A stretch of 64,000 nt of DNA from Allium sativum (GCA_030737875.1 CM060912.1:131573993-131637992); one strand, 5' to 3'. Shown: positions 35,859-48,708, counted from the first letter of the stretch. Program-made: numbers and translations. The notes: a model not told the origin generated them from the letters alone.

Positions 35859-37190
35859 TGTATTGGTTTGAGCATTTTTCATATAACCAACTGTATAGTA
35901 TAACAATATGATTTTTTTTAATGATAATAAACATATATGTTTCGTCATCGGCTGGGAATATGTTTTGTGTGTTCAAAACTTTCAATTGTTTCATAAAAAG
36001 CTTCGTTCTCAGCTGGGAATACGTAAATGGCGTCTAGGAAAAAAAATCACTTTCTCCATCGCTTCTGCGTCTCCTCAAACTGCTTTTTTATCACCTCCAC
36101 CTCAACAAATCTGCTCTCCTCATGCTTCCTAGTTTACGCTATGCATGGATGCCCTCTGGTCAATCATTTATCTCTCTCGATTTGAAGCTTTCCCATGAGA
36201 TCATCAGTGAACGTCAACAACCCTATCTTCTTCATCCTCATCAAATCCACACTCTCTCCTCTCCAAATCGCAATTGTCTACTCAATTTCTGATGCCCAGT
36301 GGCTTCAGGAAACTACCAGGGTTCAAGTTATTCAACTGGTCACTGTGTTTTTGTGGAATTTGTCACTGACGTGGAGGTTAACGGTGAACAACAACTCCTT
36401 TTTGGCGGTATGTATTCGTGTCTCGTCGTGGGCACTACTCTCTATTGTGATGGTACACTCTGCCTTAAAGGTCTTCAATGCTTCCCTGTTAATCGACTTA
36501 TTGGTAGAATTCTGGTAGTCGGTTTGTTGTTTGTGGTAGCAGATTACCGTGCGACTTGGTGCTTGGTTGTAATTTCTGGTCGTTTTTTCCCAGTGGTTTA
36601 TATGCTATGCTGGTTTTTGATGCCTGGTCATGGTGTTGTATAAGTTCCATGTGAGTCTCATGCCTATTTTCTTATCATCAATGTCAGATTGGCTGTCCAT
36701 GAGATGCCATGGCACTGACCTTAGCCGTCAGATTGTTGGTGGTTCCTGAGAAGGTTACGAACTGGAGAAGGTTAATTTTTGGCCAAGGTATTGGAAACTA
36801 GCTCACAGTCTCTGGTCTTGTTTGTTTTGTTATAGGTCAACTGTTCTCTACCTTCACCATAGGCACTTCGGTTGAAGCTCCTGAGCTCTCGATCATGTGT
36901 ATGGTGTATTTTCCTTCCTATGTACAGAACATACAAAACTATAGTTAGGCACATCTGTTGTTACATGTTTCTGGTGTGGAGCTCGAGTTGTTATCACTGC
37001 TGTTGTATGTTTCTTATTTTTCAGCCGTATTGACGTCACTATGTTGTATACTATTGTTTTTCATTTACTGTGTAACCCATGTGTTTGTACAGTCATTTGT
37101 TGTGTACGTATGTAATGAACTTCCTTGTGAAGTATGTAATGCTTTTGTGGCTGGTACCACTACGAAATGTAATAGGTAATGTAACTGACT
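35859..37190 (+). other. Unassigned block with interrupted open frames
   Basis: From 36092 a frame reads a 65-residue stretch (SLRYAWMPSGQSFISLDLKL and on), meets one stop near 36290, and continues open to 36643 (SGNYQGSSYSTGHCVFVEF and on). The rest to 37190 is T/G-rich with Leu/Val/Cys-rich chance frames. It could be a degenerate LINE or a decayed gene; I recognise no domain. Confidence 0.3.
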
Positions 37191-37999
37191 AGGTCAGAGG
37201 GATATACTTCTTGCATGAAGACACGATTGTAGTCTAGTAATTTTATCTAGCTCTGGTGTTATAAGCCTGATAGGTAGAGTGGACGGAACACTATAAACTC
37301 CATAGGCGGTGGACGGCCCACCTTAAAAACCAAATTGCTGATTGTCAAGTAACAATCACTTGTACTTACGAATTTTTATTATTAGTTATAATAAAAGGTG
37401 TTTGCGGTCACCTTAGTAACCTGTTGGTTATGCTAAAAATAAATAAGCGTATATGTTATTATATAAATGTGTTTGTATCTGTACTATTCTATGCTACATG
37501 ACACATAGAAATAAATATTTATTTTGAATAAAATACTATTACACATAATTTAATATTCAAAGAGTGTTTTTATTCAAATAAATATTTTATTTCAACATTT
37601 AAAATAGTACTAACTTATGAGTCCACTATTTTACATTTCATTGTGATAAAATACATTCATTTTTTACATTTACATTGATTTCTCACTATAACACTCATAA
37701 ACTCAGTCATATGTACAAACTAATTAACACATACTGCACACTTTTCTTCAGACTGCTTTAAGTTCAGTCCAGTCACCTCCATACCTATCGCAAAAACATG
37801 CACAGTAAACTGGAACAAAATAGAGCTATTTGTAGACAAATATAAATTTATTTTAAATTTTATTTGCCTTAGAATTTTGGTGTGTTTCTTGTCATATGTC
37901 TAGACTTGGTCAGATATGTATATACATTTACTTGAATCTAGACTGCTTGTGATATTCATAGTGATTCACTATGAACACCGCAAGGTAGACTGAAATACT

Positions 38000-38120
38000 A
38001 ATGCTCACAGATTAGCCTCAACACAGCTATAGTGGTCTGCTGATCAAGACCAGCCTCAACTCACATTTGTGGTCTGCTGATCTTAATCGGCCACGACACA
38101 ACATGTAGTGGTCTGCTGAT
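38000..38120. repeat. 37 to 39-bp tandem repeat, 3 units
   Basis: 'gtggtctgctgat' starts at 38032, 38069 and 38108, with 'ccagcctcaac' and 'cggccacgac' between. Confidence 0.85.
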
Positions 38121-40033
38121 TTATATAGAAAATATAATTGCACATGCACGATACATGTATACACATACATCTGTATGTATATACACATATATTTATAATG
38201 TGTAGGTACATAAGTTGGACATGGATGCAAACTAGCACACATGTACAAGGAGCATATGGGCATGACGGCATTCAATACATGCAAAGCATTAATAAAGATG
38301 GACCGAGAAGGAAAGTGCACAAAAGTAAGAGTGCCAAGTGCACACAACAAACATTTCAGGTTCAGGCTCATGCAAGTGGAAGCACATCAAGGCATATCTC
38401 AAGTCAATGCCAAAACCAAGTACAAAGTTACACAAGCACTGTACACAAGAGTGGTGTAAGACATGGCAATGGATTCAATAAGTACGTAATGGCAAGTGCA
38501 AATGCATGTGCAAGTTCAACACCAACACCAAGGCTGTCCACACACAAGTACAGCATGTCAATGCACTAGACACAAAGGTTCAAGTGCACCAGCAAATGTA
38601 CACAACTGGAATGCATTAAAAGGCTGTGAACAAACAAGTCAGATATACAACTACAAGTGCATGCAATAGCACATGGCAGCAAGAGCATGCAAGCCACAAT
38701 GGAACATAAACAAATACACTATACAAGCAGCATGCATGTAAGACAAATAGATCAAGCACATGAACATGGTTTAACAAGTTTAGGTATAAATTTCATGGTC
38801 AACGCAACAGGTACAGGAATACAAACATAAGCAAATTCAGGAATGAAGTGCATAAGAGTATGTACAAATACAAAAACTGGCAGATATAGCAAAGAAGCAA
38901 AAAGACAAATTGGCAAAACATCAATGTACAAGAAACATCAAAGTTCAAGTGTGAAACAACACAATTAAAAGTTTGAAGCTCAGGTGGACAGGCATGGAGT
39001 GTAGCAAATGGCTCAACCACAAGCAAAGACAAAAATGGTAGCAACATGTATGTGCAACAAGTCAGGGATCATTTTTTTTATCAAGCAAGTCACAAACTCA
39101 AGTAAATTTGTGCACTATGGCCAATCACCATTATAGTACAATGGGATGCAGAACTACAAAGAATACAAGTACGATATAAGCATGGAATTATTTTTTCTTC
39201 ACTCAAGGAGGAACAAGCATTAGCAATTCTATCACAATGCATACACGTATGTCAACTGATGAATTAATCTTGTGGCAAAGTTCATCTAAGTCACTGCTAT
39301 CATTTATACTATTTGCTGCATCAATATTGGATAATAACATGGAGGATAAAGATGAAACTGGAAGTAGTATCATTTCGACTAAAGTGTGCATTCAGCAAAT
39401 AATACGTGGTACAAGGTGGGATAGAAATCAATTAGATGGAAATTTAAATGCATAGCAGTGAAGAAACACATGATACATAAAAATTCATATATCATAGCAC
39501 AAGAAGATGTACAAGAGGAACAAATGGGTATAGTAGGATACAAATGGGCTAAGTGCACATTAATACGACATGGAGTAGGAGCCATAAAATTTGCAAGCAA
39601 GCAATGCTCAAATTCACAAGAAACCAAGTCAACAGTCAATGTTAAAAAGGAGCAAATAAAAAGGTTGCTTTTTGACAATGTATAAATTAAAGTTTCCAGA
39701 TATAAACAAATTCAAAATCAAACTACATTTTTTGGTGAAGTCAATTTCCCAGGAATATATTTGGCAACAAGATTTCTGTTAAATACAATATATGATATAT
39801 TGTGCAATTAGAAAAATCTCTAGAAAAGTTGAATATTTCATTAAGCATGTATCATGAAAGAAATTAGCAAATGTTTAACGGTTTTGTTCTTGGCAAGAAT
39901 GAATTCACAATTCAAAATCTTTCCGGAAAATCGCAAGAATCAACTGGGTATCCATGGCAATTCAACAAGCAAATATCATGCATATCACAACCAGATATAA
40001 GGGCGATATCAGAGCAATCAAGGGTTTCAAAAT

Positions 40034-40035
<2 letters not shown>

Positions 40036-40078
<43 letters not shown>
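40036..40078. repeat. (TA)n microsatellite, about 21 units
   Basis: Uninterrupted alternating TA. Confidence 0.97.
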
Positions 40079-40081
<3 letters not shown>

Positions 40082-40379
40082 CTATTCATCACAAGCATAG
40101 TATCGAAATACACAAGAAAATCAATTGAGAAAAACAATTCAAGGATAGTCGCATACTATCTGCGTTTCGATCGCAAGACCGAATCGAATGAGCATAGAGC
40201 AAGCAGCTATCCAATCCATTAGAGAATAAATTCTAGAGCAAACGAAGGTCACGATTTGGGGCAAAACGCTAATTTCTTTTCGATCTCCATTGAATTAATA
40301 CAAAGTCAAAGCGCCAAAAGACATAGCATAAAGGGGTGGGCGACTTTTTTATTTAATTAAGTCTATTAGGTTTTTTTTC

Positions 40380-40766
40380 ATGTTTCAAAGCATTTTTTAT
40401 TTTGTAATCGATCCATAGTTTTTCTAGTTTTTGTAAACTTGGTTCTAGCTATAGCATTTATAGTTAGGGAAAATCTAATCTTAGGGTTTAAGATACAGGG
40501 TTTTGAGTGTAGGATTAGGGCAATAGTAAGGGTTCACGAATGTGCAGGTGTTGTATGTGGGATATTATTTTAATACTTAGTAGAAACCTTAGGGATTGCA
40601 GCAGTAGGAAGGGGTTTGCTGAAGCTGAGTAAATTTTTTGTCATTTATTTTCTGCATTACTTACTCTACTGTGATCTATGCCGTGATAATTTTTATATTT
40701 CACAAAACTGCAATAAACATTATTCACCCCCCCCCCCCCTCTAGGGTTAATTTAGATCCTACACCG
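40380..40766 (+). repeat. Possible 3' end of a copia LTR
   Basis: 'attattcacccccc' with a C-run (about 40727-40740), then 'ctctaggg' and 'gatcctaca', resembles the LTR end of plant Ty1/copia elements. No PBS follows and no LTR start was identified. Confidence 0.35.
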
Positions 40767-41720
40767 ACTTCCTTCTATTTTGAAGTGTGACCTTAATTGT
40801 TTAAAGTCTCACAAATTAATTTTTGAAACTTTTTCTAATGACATTGAAACAAATAAAAAGAAATTTTAAAATTTACAATTTAAAATTTTAATTTTGTTTG
40901 TAAAAGTATGCGCGTTTATTGGTTTTAAACGATTTTTTACAAAATAAACATGTATTTCAAGAAGAAAAAATCAACTTTTTTTTGGAAATTGTGATTTTTA
41001 GGTCACGTTTGAAGTGTAGGGTAGATATTGGATAATTAGTTTCGTAGTTTTAGCGGTGCACTAGGAGCGGCAATGCATTAAAAACATTAATGGTAACAAG
41101 AGAAAATCAAATTTGAACTCTGGAAATGATGCTTACATACCTTGCCGATGATGAACACGGGTTATTATTTAACTCTTCTACATTTTAAAGATTATTTTAA
41201 GACTATTTTGTAGTTTACGTATGGAATTTTTCAGAGCATTTTAGGGCAAATAAGGTAAAACTTCTCTATCAAACGGGAATTGGAAGATTTCAAAGCGGTA
41301 AGAATGTAAGATTCCCTGTTTAACTTCCTTTTATGGAAGAGGAGAAATTAATGGGAAGCAATTTTAGATACATTTTCATATTGTATGTTAGGATTAGGAT
41401 GCAAAATTGATTGCTCATACTTCTATTCGTAGTCATATGGAGGTTTTGGATAAAATGTTTTCCCAAAACTACTTACATAAAGAATTGCCAATATATTCTA
41501 GTATGCCTACATCATGTTTTATGAAATGTTTCCAAAGTAAAGTGCATGCATAAGAGGATCCGATTTAATATCATTATGCATACATATTTTTAAGGTTTTG
41601 ATTCATTATGTACGCAATGTACAAGCGCATGTTTGGTTGCAAAATTGAATATACACAAATTAGTTATATAGTTTAGGATAATTACATGGCAATACTAACG
41701 GTTAATTTTAAGATGCAATT
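40767..41720 (+). other. Unassigned AT-rich DNA before a polypurine tract
   Basis: No ORF of interest and no domain recognised. It ends in a polypurine tract, so at least its right end is internal sequence of an LTR element. Confidence 0.4.
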
Positions 41721-41739
41721 TCTTTTAAGGAGAAAAGAA
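41721..41739 (+). other. Polypurine tract before the 41740 LTR
   Basis: 'tcttttaaggagaaaagaa' directly before TGTAACATTCC, in the usual arrangement. Confidence 0.7.
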
Positions 41740-42160
41740 TGTAACATTCCTAAATTTGGAGTTAGTCAAGTAAGTTATTCTTTCAAGTTCCAAAAAAGAA
41801 ATTTAAGCAAATGATGGCATGACCGTGAAACTTGCATTTTTACATTTGTGACCGAATTCTGGTCAACTTTCAATTTGGAACTTTGCTAAAAGAGTCTGTA
41901 TGAAGAAGTTATGGATGAAAAAAGAATACGAATAGAAAATAATTAATCAAGTATATATATATGGTAACTAACCATACCATAAATATCCCTCCCTCACCGG
42001 AGGCAGGTCGACGTTGTGGTCGACTGCCCCGTATAAGATGTATAATTTACCAGTCATCAGAACATTATTCCGACTTTCTACTCTTTACAACTCCCTAGAT
42101 AAGTGGAAGGTAGATTCTGGTATTTGGCTGGATTGGTGCTAATATGGACATTGGATTTAA
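41740..42160 (+). repeat. LTR start fragment (third LTR family)
   Basis: Starts TGTAACATTCC. It carries a GTCGAC pair at 42007-42024, then TATA-like 'gtataagatgtataat' (42031-42046). No LTR end was found before the pol remnant that begins near 42370, so it is truncated. The exact 3' limit is uncertain. Confidence 0.6.
42007..42024 (+). promoter_or_regulatory. GTCGAC pair in U3 of the 41740 LTR
   Basis: GTCGAC at 42007 and 42019, 12 bp apart, inside a near-perfect inverted repeat ('ggcaggtcgac' and 'gtcgactgcc'). Confidence 0.7.
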
Positions 42161-42369
42161 AAGTGTCAATTTATGGTAAGTTATTAATTATTATTATATT
42201 ATAAATTATTCTATCATGAGTTATTTAATAGAGATATGATAAACATCTTTGTTTATTTGCATGATACCAAATAAACGATTTGTGTTCTAATGGACTTGAG
42301 TTTCAAGTTTTTGCAAAAATTCAAGTCCACTGGGGGATGGTTTTTCATAAGATGAACTTGATAATTGTG

Positions 42370-44165
42370 TTAAAGGGATTATAGAAGTACGGTTTGAAAG
42401 TGATGTTTTCTAAGTGTAACTTCTATAGAGCAATTTGGTGATTAGGTCATGTCATTTTGGGATAGGTAATAACAATGGATCATATAAAAGTGGTAACGGT
42501 CCATCGATGGAACTGCCAAGAATGCAACATATGGGAGATATTTGCTAGGATTAACCGGATATTATAGATTTTCATTTAGGACTTCTCGAAAATAGTAGCA
42601 TTATTGACGAAGAAGATCCAAACTTTTTTTTAGGATGCAAAATGTAAGTTTGCATTTGTGACTCCAAAGGAGTGTGATACATGTACCAATTTTGACCATT
42701 CCAAGTGGAAATGAAGAGCTAATAGTGCACATAGATGCTTGAATTCTATGATTTGGTACGATGTTAATGCAAAACGGAAATGTCATGCTTTTGGTAGTCG
42801 ATAGGTAAAGTAGCATGGAAGGAACTATTGGACTCATGATTTGAAATTAGCAATGGTAGTTGTTTCTTCCAAGGTGTAAAGGCATTGTCTATTAGGTGAG
42901 AGTTTTGAACTATATGCGAGCCACAAATCCTTAAAATACATTATCTCTTAGAGCAATCTAAACTTTCAATAGCAATGATGGTTGATGTTCTTGGCCTCTT
43001 ATGATCTTAACATTTCCTTGCTCAAGAAAAAGGAAATGTAATCAACGATGTTATGTATAGGAGGTACGATGGGTTAAGGCAATGTTCTTGGAATGGAAGC
43101 AGATAAGATATGTTGTTGGTTTTGATTTCAAGTCTTATTGTGAGCTAGAACCTGAAATTTTGGCAAGTTTATCGACTAGAACTACTTTGATGGAAAGGAA
43201 CAATATTAGTCAAAAGCAAGACGCAAGGGGATAAGAGACCATGGAAGGATAGAATGATTAGAATTTGAAGAAATAAAGGAAGACGAACTCGAGTGAGACA
43301 TTTAAAAAGAAAGGATGAGAGATTGTTTGCCCTCGATATTGATGGACTACTAAACGGAGTGCTAATAAAGTTTCATCATTCTAGATTGACTGTTCATCCC
43401 AGAGGTAACTAAGTGTATCAAGATATGAAGCAGACTTAATATTGAGAAGGAATGCAGAAGGATGCTTGGGCATTCATCTTGAAGTGTATGAACTATCAAT
43501 TAGTAAATGAGGAGCAAAAGAAAACCTAATGGGAATAAGTATTGATGGATTTTATAGATGAACTATCGAGGACTCAAGCATGGTATGATAGCAGATAGGT
43601 TGTAATTATCGATTGGCTAAGGTTGTAATTTTATACTTGTGAAGTCATGGAGAATGATAAGCATGGTGGCAGAGTTGTATATGAAATGGATAATATGATT
43701 TCACGATGTTCCAAATAACACTGTGAGCGATCGAGGCATGCTATTCATCAGTGACTTTTGGAAGAGTTTATAAGAGGCACTAGAGACCGAGTTGTACCTT
43801 AGCACATCTCATTACTTGCAAATGGATAAGAAAACCAAAAGAATATATCGTATCTTAAAGATGTCTTATGAACATGTATTATAGATATTGGAGGATCATA
43901 AGATGATTATCTGCATTTGCTGAAGTGGAGTTCACAAAATTATCAATTAAATATTTGTATGCCCTCGTATAAAGCACCATGTAGACAACCATGTAACGCT
44001 CCTTTAGGTTGGTAGGAAGTATATAAGAAACTAATACTTTGGGCATATTGATTAAAGATACATTAGAAAAGAGCAAGATCATTTGGCAATGAATGAACAC
44101 TTCTCGGGATCGATAAAAGCTATACTGATAAGAGACAGAAATATTTGAAATTGTCTGTTGGAGTC
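42370..44165 (+). pseudogene. Gypsy pol remnant: RT end, RNase H, integrase
   Basis: Heavily mutated pol in many frames. 42400-42620 matches the RT thumb and connection (VMFSKCNFYRAIW, LGHVI..G, DFSKIVALLTKK). 42700-43060 matches RNase H ([41 protein letters not shown]). 43380-43520 matches the integrase zinc finger (LTVHPRGN, CMNYQLVNEEQK). 43540-44090 matches the core (VSDRG..FIS.FWKSL, STSHYLQTDGQTKRIY). In that region the catalytic Glu is Lys. 44102-44165 heads toward the C-terminal domain and is cut by element E. Gag, protease and most RT are missing. Confidence 0.75.
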
Positions 44166-44170
44166 ATGGT
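44166..44170. repeat. Element E target-site duplication, left
   Basis: ATGGT, identical to 46334-46338. Confidence 0.92.
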
Positions 44171-44770
44171 TGTTAAATTTAGGTGATACAAAATCACAAA
44201 TAGATGGAAAGTAAATATCGGTGTAATATGGAAATGCATGAATTAATTAATTTCATTTGCATGAAATGGAAAGAAATAAATGCAGGCATTAATTTCTTCC
44301 ATCTATGCTAAAGAAACGGATTGGTTTACTTTCTATCTTTGCACATTTGTTGTTATGTTAATTTGCCTCCATTATATTATTACCATATGTCGTTAATTTA
44401 GTTGATGACTCACGTAGATTTGCACTGGCTATATATCTAGGGGTGTACTTCATTGTAAACCCATCCTAGCGTGGAGCCAGTTATCCTCAATGGTGTCTCT
44501 TCTTGTTAAGATATGTAAACTCTTATTTTTGTAATCTCTTGTAATTCTTTCATGTGGAATAAAATATCTCTCTTTTGGACTGGACGTACACTATCTCGAT
44601 GGTAGTGGAACCAGTATAAATATTGTGTGTCTCTCTGTTTCTCTGTTATAGTTATTTACTATTTGGTTGATGTAATAGAATATTTGCTATCAGATTAGAT
44701 TGGTGTTCAATTGGCAAATCTAGATCTTGTTTATTATGCTTCCGCATTCGCGCAATCTTCTCACACAACA
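44171..44770 (+). repeat. Element E 5' LTR, 600 bp
   Basis: TGTTAAATTT to CACACAACA. A TATA-like TATAAATA lies near 44616, followed by 'ttgtgtgtctctctgtttctctg'. Confidence 0.93.
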
Positions 44771-44772
44771 GA

Positions 44773-44784
44773 TTGGTATCAGAG
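44773..44784 (+). other. Element E primer-binding site
   Basis: TGGTATCAGAGC, a perfect initiator-Met tRNA match, two bases after the LTR. Confidence 0.95.
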
Positions 44785-45724
44785 CAAAGCGATTTGTTAT
44801 GAATTGTGCATCAATTATTTCTACAAAGGTTGGTAGATTCAGTGGTGATTATGCTATTACTATTTTGGAGAAAATGAAACTTTGGTGGAGAAGATTATGC
44901 AGAGAGAGAAGAGTGTTCCAGGCTTGGAACATTGATGTAGCTTGGGCTATCGATTCTCATTAAGGTGGAGTTACATGTTTGTTTAAGAATGTCACTCCAA
45001 AAGAATGCGAATTCATAGTAAACAGCTTGGAGAAATTGCTTAGAGGTGGTAGCGACCAAATACGAACTGCAGAGGTGTTAGTGACCTTTCCAAGTGTTTG
45101 AGGACTCTGTATAACTTCAAGTTTAGTTGAGAAATGTTCATATTGTATGAGATTTATGTGATTAAGAGTTTAGTATGTTGAAGAGACTATTGGGTTTAGA
45201 AATTTTATCTAATGTAGCTGATTTTGGTGACGGATTTTGACTCCACTCAAACTTATCGACTTGTGTTACTGCCTTGGAGTGTTCAGTTCATAGAGCTGAT
45301 TTTGGCGGATTTAGTGCCATTACAGTATATCGTCGACTTTGTGATGTCGTCTTAAAGGATATGTTGCATGTAGGTATATGGAAGGAGGGAGAATTATCTT
45401 GCATACAGAGATTTGGATTTTCGCTTTGTTTTTTGAATTGGTGATTGAAAGAATTATTTGTGGCCTTGGTGGTGTTGAGATTATTTTGGAATTTGCCTTT
45501 TTTTATTTGGATATTTGCAACAATTTGTCGGCGGGCGGGGACGTAGTCTGAGCTCGTTAACATGATGTGATGGGGGGTAGCTATGCTGGAACCCATTTGG
45601 CAAATATTTATTTTTGTTTTTATCTCATTTGAGATTTTGATTTAAGATGGAGTTCTGTTGAAGAGTTTTATGTGTGAAGAGAATTTTATTCGAGATAGGG
45701 TATTGAAGATATGTGATTTTGCAT
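44785..45724 (+). other. Element E internal region, mostly non-coding
   Basis: An open frame to 44963 reads RFSGDYAITILEKMKLWW, which loosely resembles the start of a copia Gag (KF.G.NF..W..KMK). The rest has no coding match. A second 'aaggtggag' tract lies near 44963. It may be a heavily deleted copia internal region. Confidence 0.5.
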
Positions 45725-45734
45725 CAAGGTGGAG
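45725..45734 (+). other. Element E polypurine tract
   Basis: 'caaggtggag' directly before the 3' LTR. Confidence 0.85.
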
Positions 45735-46333
45735 TGTTGAATTTAGGTGATACAAAATCACAAATATATGGAAAGTAAATATTGGTGTAATATGGAAATG
45801 CATGAATTAATTGATTGCATTTTCATGAGACGGAAAGAAATAAATGCAAGCATTAATTTCTTCCATCTATGCTAAAGAAACGGAGTGATTTCATTTCTAT
45901 CTTTGCACATTTTTTGCTATGGTAATTTTCCTCCATTATATTATTACCATATGTTGGTAATTTAATTGATGTCTCACATAGATTTGCACTGGCTATATAT
46001 TTAGGGGTATACTTCATTGTAAACCATCCTGGCATGGAGCCAGTGATCCTCAATGGTGTCTCTTCTTGTTAAGATATGTATACTCTTATTTTTGTAATCT
46101 CTTGTAATTCTCTCATGTGGAATAAAATCTCTCTCTTTTGGATTGGACGTACACTATCTCGATGATAATGGAACCAATATAAATATTGTGTGTCTCTTTG
46201 TTTCTCTGTTATAGTTATTTACTATTTTGTTGATGTAATAGAATAATTGCTATCAGATTAGATTGATGTTCAATTGGCAAATCTAAATCTTGTTTATTGT
46301 GCTTCTGCTTTCGCGCAATCTTCTAGCACAACA
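45735..46333 (+). repeat. Element E 3' LTR, 599 bp
   Basis: TGTTGAATTT to AGCACAACA. Aligns along its length with 44171-44770. Confidence 0.93.
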
Positions 46334-46338
46334 ATGGT
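46334..46338. repeat. Element E target-site duplication, right
   Basis: ATGGT, identical to 44166-44170. Confidence 0.92.
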
Positions 46339-46745
46339 ATTCTTAAAGGTTTCTTTATTAAACAATGTAGTTCGACTCGGTAGAAAGAGGAAGTTCATAC
46401 CGATATTTATAGGATCTTTTCTGATAATAGAGTAAATTAGGAAGCTGAAATATAGGGTTGAATTACCTTAGAAGATAGCGAGCGTGCACAACCTTTTCAA
46501 TTTCTCTTATTTATGGAAATTTACGCATGACTAATGCGTAATGATTGCACCAAATCAATTAAAAGATGTAGAGTTAGAACCATAAATTTCAAGATCTTGT
46601 AGACTACTTCACATTTGTTAGTTACGAAAAGTAACATCTTAGGAAAAAGTAGTGAATTCAATGCCGGTGCAATTGAGCTAAAGTGAAAACGATTGAATAT
46701 GGGAAATTGAGGCAAGCACAAGCCGAATTATTCAAATCTCCTTTG
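46339..46745 (+). pseudogene. Gypsy integrase C-terminus and chromodomain remnant (continues 42370-44165)
   Basis: Resumes after element E with KVSLLNNVVRLGRKRKFIPIFIGSF (cut here), IIE.IRKLKYRVELP, IASVHNLF and SYL.KFTHD, the GPF domain of Tekay-type integrase. 46540-46735 is a faint chromodomain match (QLKDVELEP, then 'gaatatgggaaattgaggcaag', the W.ME... part). Stops and frameshifts are present. Confidence 0.75.
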
Positions 46746-46951
46746 ACGGTATCCTAATGTTTATCATATTTCCTTTTACCATTGAATATTACTTATGGTT
46801 GTTATCATTCCACATGTTGGGGTAGGTTCACATACAATATTGTTTGCATGCTTGTTTGTTCGAGATATTTAATTATTGCATATATTTGGTAGGCATGTGG
46901 CGTAAATATGATTGATTGGTCTTTGATACATTTTTTTGGATTTCGGATGCG

Positions 46952-46971
46952 AAATTACTAAACGGGAGAAG
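46952..46971 (+). other. Polypurine tract before LTR F2
   Basis: 'aaattactaaacgggagaag' before TGTAATGAATCG; a degraded but positionally correct tract. Confidence 0.65.
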
Positions 46972-48690
46972 TGTAATGAATCGTATTTTATGTACTGAAG
47001 GATCATTATTTTAATTTATTCATATGAGGTAATATAACTCTGTAATTTTATGGTATGACTCTTAGACATTTTACAAACCTATAATTCTTCCCGCGTTTCT
47101 TTGTGACAACTTGACCATAAATTTGTTCGGCTAAAGCTTTTGATAGGTTTCGAAATAAGTTCTCAAACAAGTTCCATAACTTCATGCTAATAGTTTCTCA
47201 TTCCGGAGAATAGTCTTGATAGGAAAATAGACTTACGGTTAGGAAGCTACGCCTGTTTTAACCTTAGGCAACTATTGACATGAACTTTCATGTAATTAAT
47301 TAAGCTGATCAATTATAGGCTTATTAGTCTAACTAGAGATTATTATAAATTGGGAGCTGTAATATCCAGATTAATTCATTTTCCTCCTTCTGAAATCAGA
47401 TCTAAACTGTATTTGATCCTAATTTCTTCCAAAATCCCCCAAATTGCTCTATAAATCAAATTAGATTGTAGATTAGATATTAGATCATTGATTAGAAGGT
47501 AGAAATCATCAAACTGGTTGAGTTGAATTATTTTTCATCACTGTCTGGAATAAAACTACACTCAAATATACTGATAACATAATTCGGTAATTAGTGAATG
47601 GTTTACGTCTTCTCGCTATCATATGCATGTTCATATTGTTAAATTATCGGACTTAAGATGATTATTTGATATGAAGACCTTTCTAACCCTAGTTACAAGT
47701 TGATTATGCATATGGACAAAATTAACCTACAATTCACCTCATTTATGTTCGTATATCCATGATATATTAAAACCCGAATGGAATTGACTTGTTTACCACA
47801 TTCCTATGTTTTGGTTATACCATATTCTTATGTTTTGGTTATTTGATTACATGTAAGTGCATGTTGTGCTATACTTGTAAGCTATATTTTGATGTTATCT
47901 TTTAGTATTTTAGATATGTAGAATAATAAGTTCGAGAATTAAGCAAATAGGGGAAAAGTTGGTCAAGTTGGACGAAACTTTGAGGAAAAACTTTTGAGCA
48001 CAATATAAGCTTACATGATGAATCACACCTTAAGAAAAGCTAAAGTGACAACTCAACCCCAGTTTGTAACGATAATTTGACGCTGAGCTATGGCGCTTTT
48101 TCGTATGAATCAGTTGACTTGGTGGGTGGAAAGAGCTTGGCAAGTACAGGTTGTCCATGACAATATGCAGGGAAATTGACTAACTGTTGGATGCTATGAG
48201 GAGTTGCTTCTAGAAGTCGGGGTTGGATCCTTTAGACTGAGACCAAGTTGCCTTGATGAATATGATGAGGTTTAAAGCATCTAAAAGTAAGTTACTAGAT
48301 GTATGGGTGAAGACCGAGCCATTAATTGGCTAAGCGGCCACTTGACCCCGAGTTAAGCGCATACCTCAATACCAGATATTACTGTAAGTGAGGTGATGGT
48401 AGGACTTCGAGGGACTATAGTAGAGGTTGTGTAAATCATACAGAAGGCAGTGGTTGTTTACACCAGGGATGAATGGCGATGTAACAACGAGATAAAAGCT
48501 ATATAACTTTGGTTGATTTCTTCCGAAAGGAATAGGTACCAAAGATAATGTCCCAATAAAGGAGGGAGAGTTAGTGGGAATATGCGTAGTGCTTAGATAA
48601 TGTAAAATGGATTAAATGGAGAAGGTCTAGAATTCGAATGGAGCAAAGGAAGACACGGATGTTAGTGCTAAGAAATCATTGATCAAAATT
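46972..48690 (+). repeat. LTR F2 (3' LTR of the pol remnant), 3' limit uncertain
   Basis: Starts TGTAATGAATCGTATTTTAT. The first 120 bp resemble LTR F1 (TGTAACGACCCGTATTCTAC and the 'catatgaggt' region), so the two belong to related families. No TGTTACA end was found before the microsatellite at 48700. It contains no gene. Confidence 0.5.
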
Positions 48691-48700
48691 TATTGCATAC

Positions 48701-48708
48701 GTACATAC

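Larger units (their letters stand above)
37191..40370. other. Unassigned repeat-like region, possibly an LTR
   Basis: Contains a three-unit tandem repeat (38000-38120) and a long stretch rich in 'caagtgca', 'acaagt' and 'gcatg' (38140-39700) with low GC and no ORF of interest. The composition and internal tandem repeats resemble the LTR middles of this window, but I could not find matching ends, a PBS or target repeats. Confidence 0.3.
44171..46333 (+). mobile_element. Element E: 2.2-kb non-autonomous copia-like LTR element
   Basis: Two 600-bp LTRs (TGTTAAATTT to CACAACA), initiator-Met PBS, polypurine tract and a perfect ATGGT repeat. The 964-bp internal region has no pol domain. It is inserted in a gypsy pol pseudogene, whose reading resumes at 46339. 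LTR divergence by eye is about 8%. The 'aaggtggag' tract and LTR style point to Ty1/copia. It is larger than a typical TRIM and depends on proteins from another element. Confidence 0.93.

Noticed and set aside
42286..42336. Hairpin 'ggacttgagttt' and 'caagtcc' as a terminator
   Set aside because: Short inverted repeat in decayed retroelement DNA; no transcript to end there and eukaryotic genes do not use such terminators.
11821..48690. F1 and F2 as the two LTRs of one very large nested element
   Set aside because: Order and strand would fit (LTR, PBS, gag scrap, pol, PPT, LTR), but the two LTRs look far too different for a pair beyond their first 120 bp, and F1 has a polypurine tract on its left. 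Left open rather than claimed.
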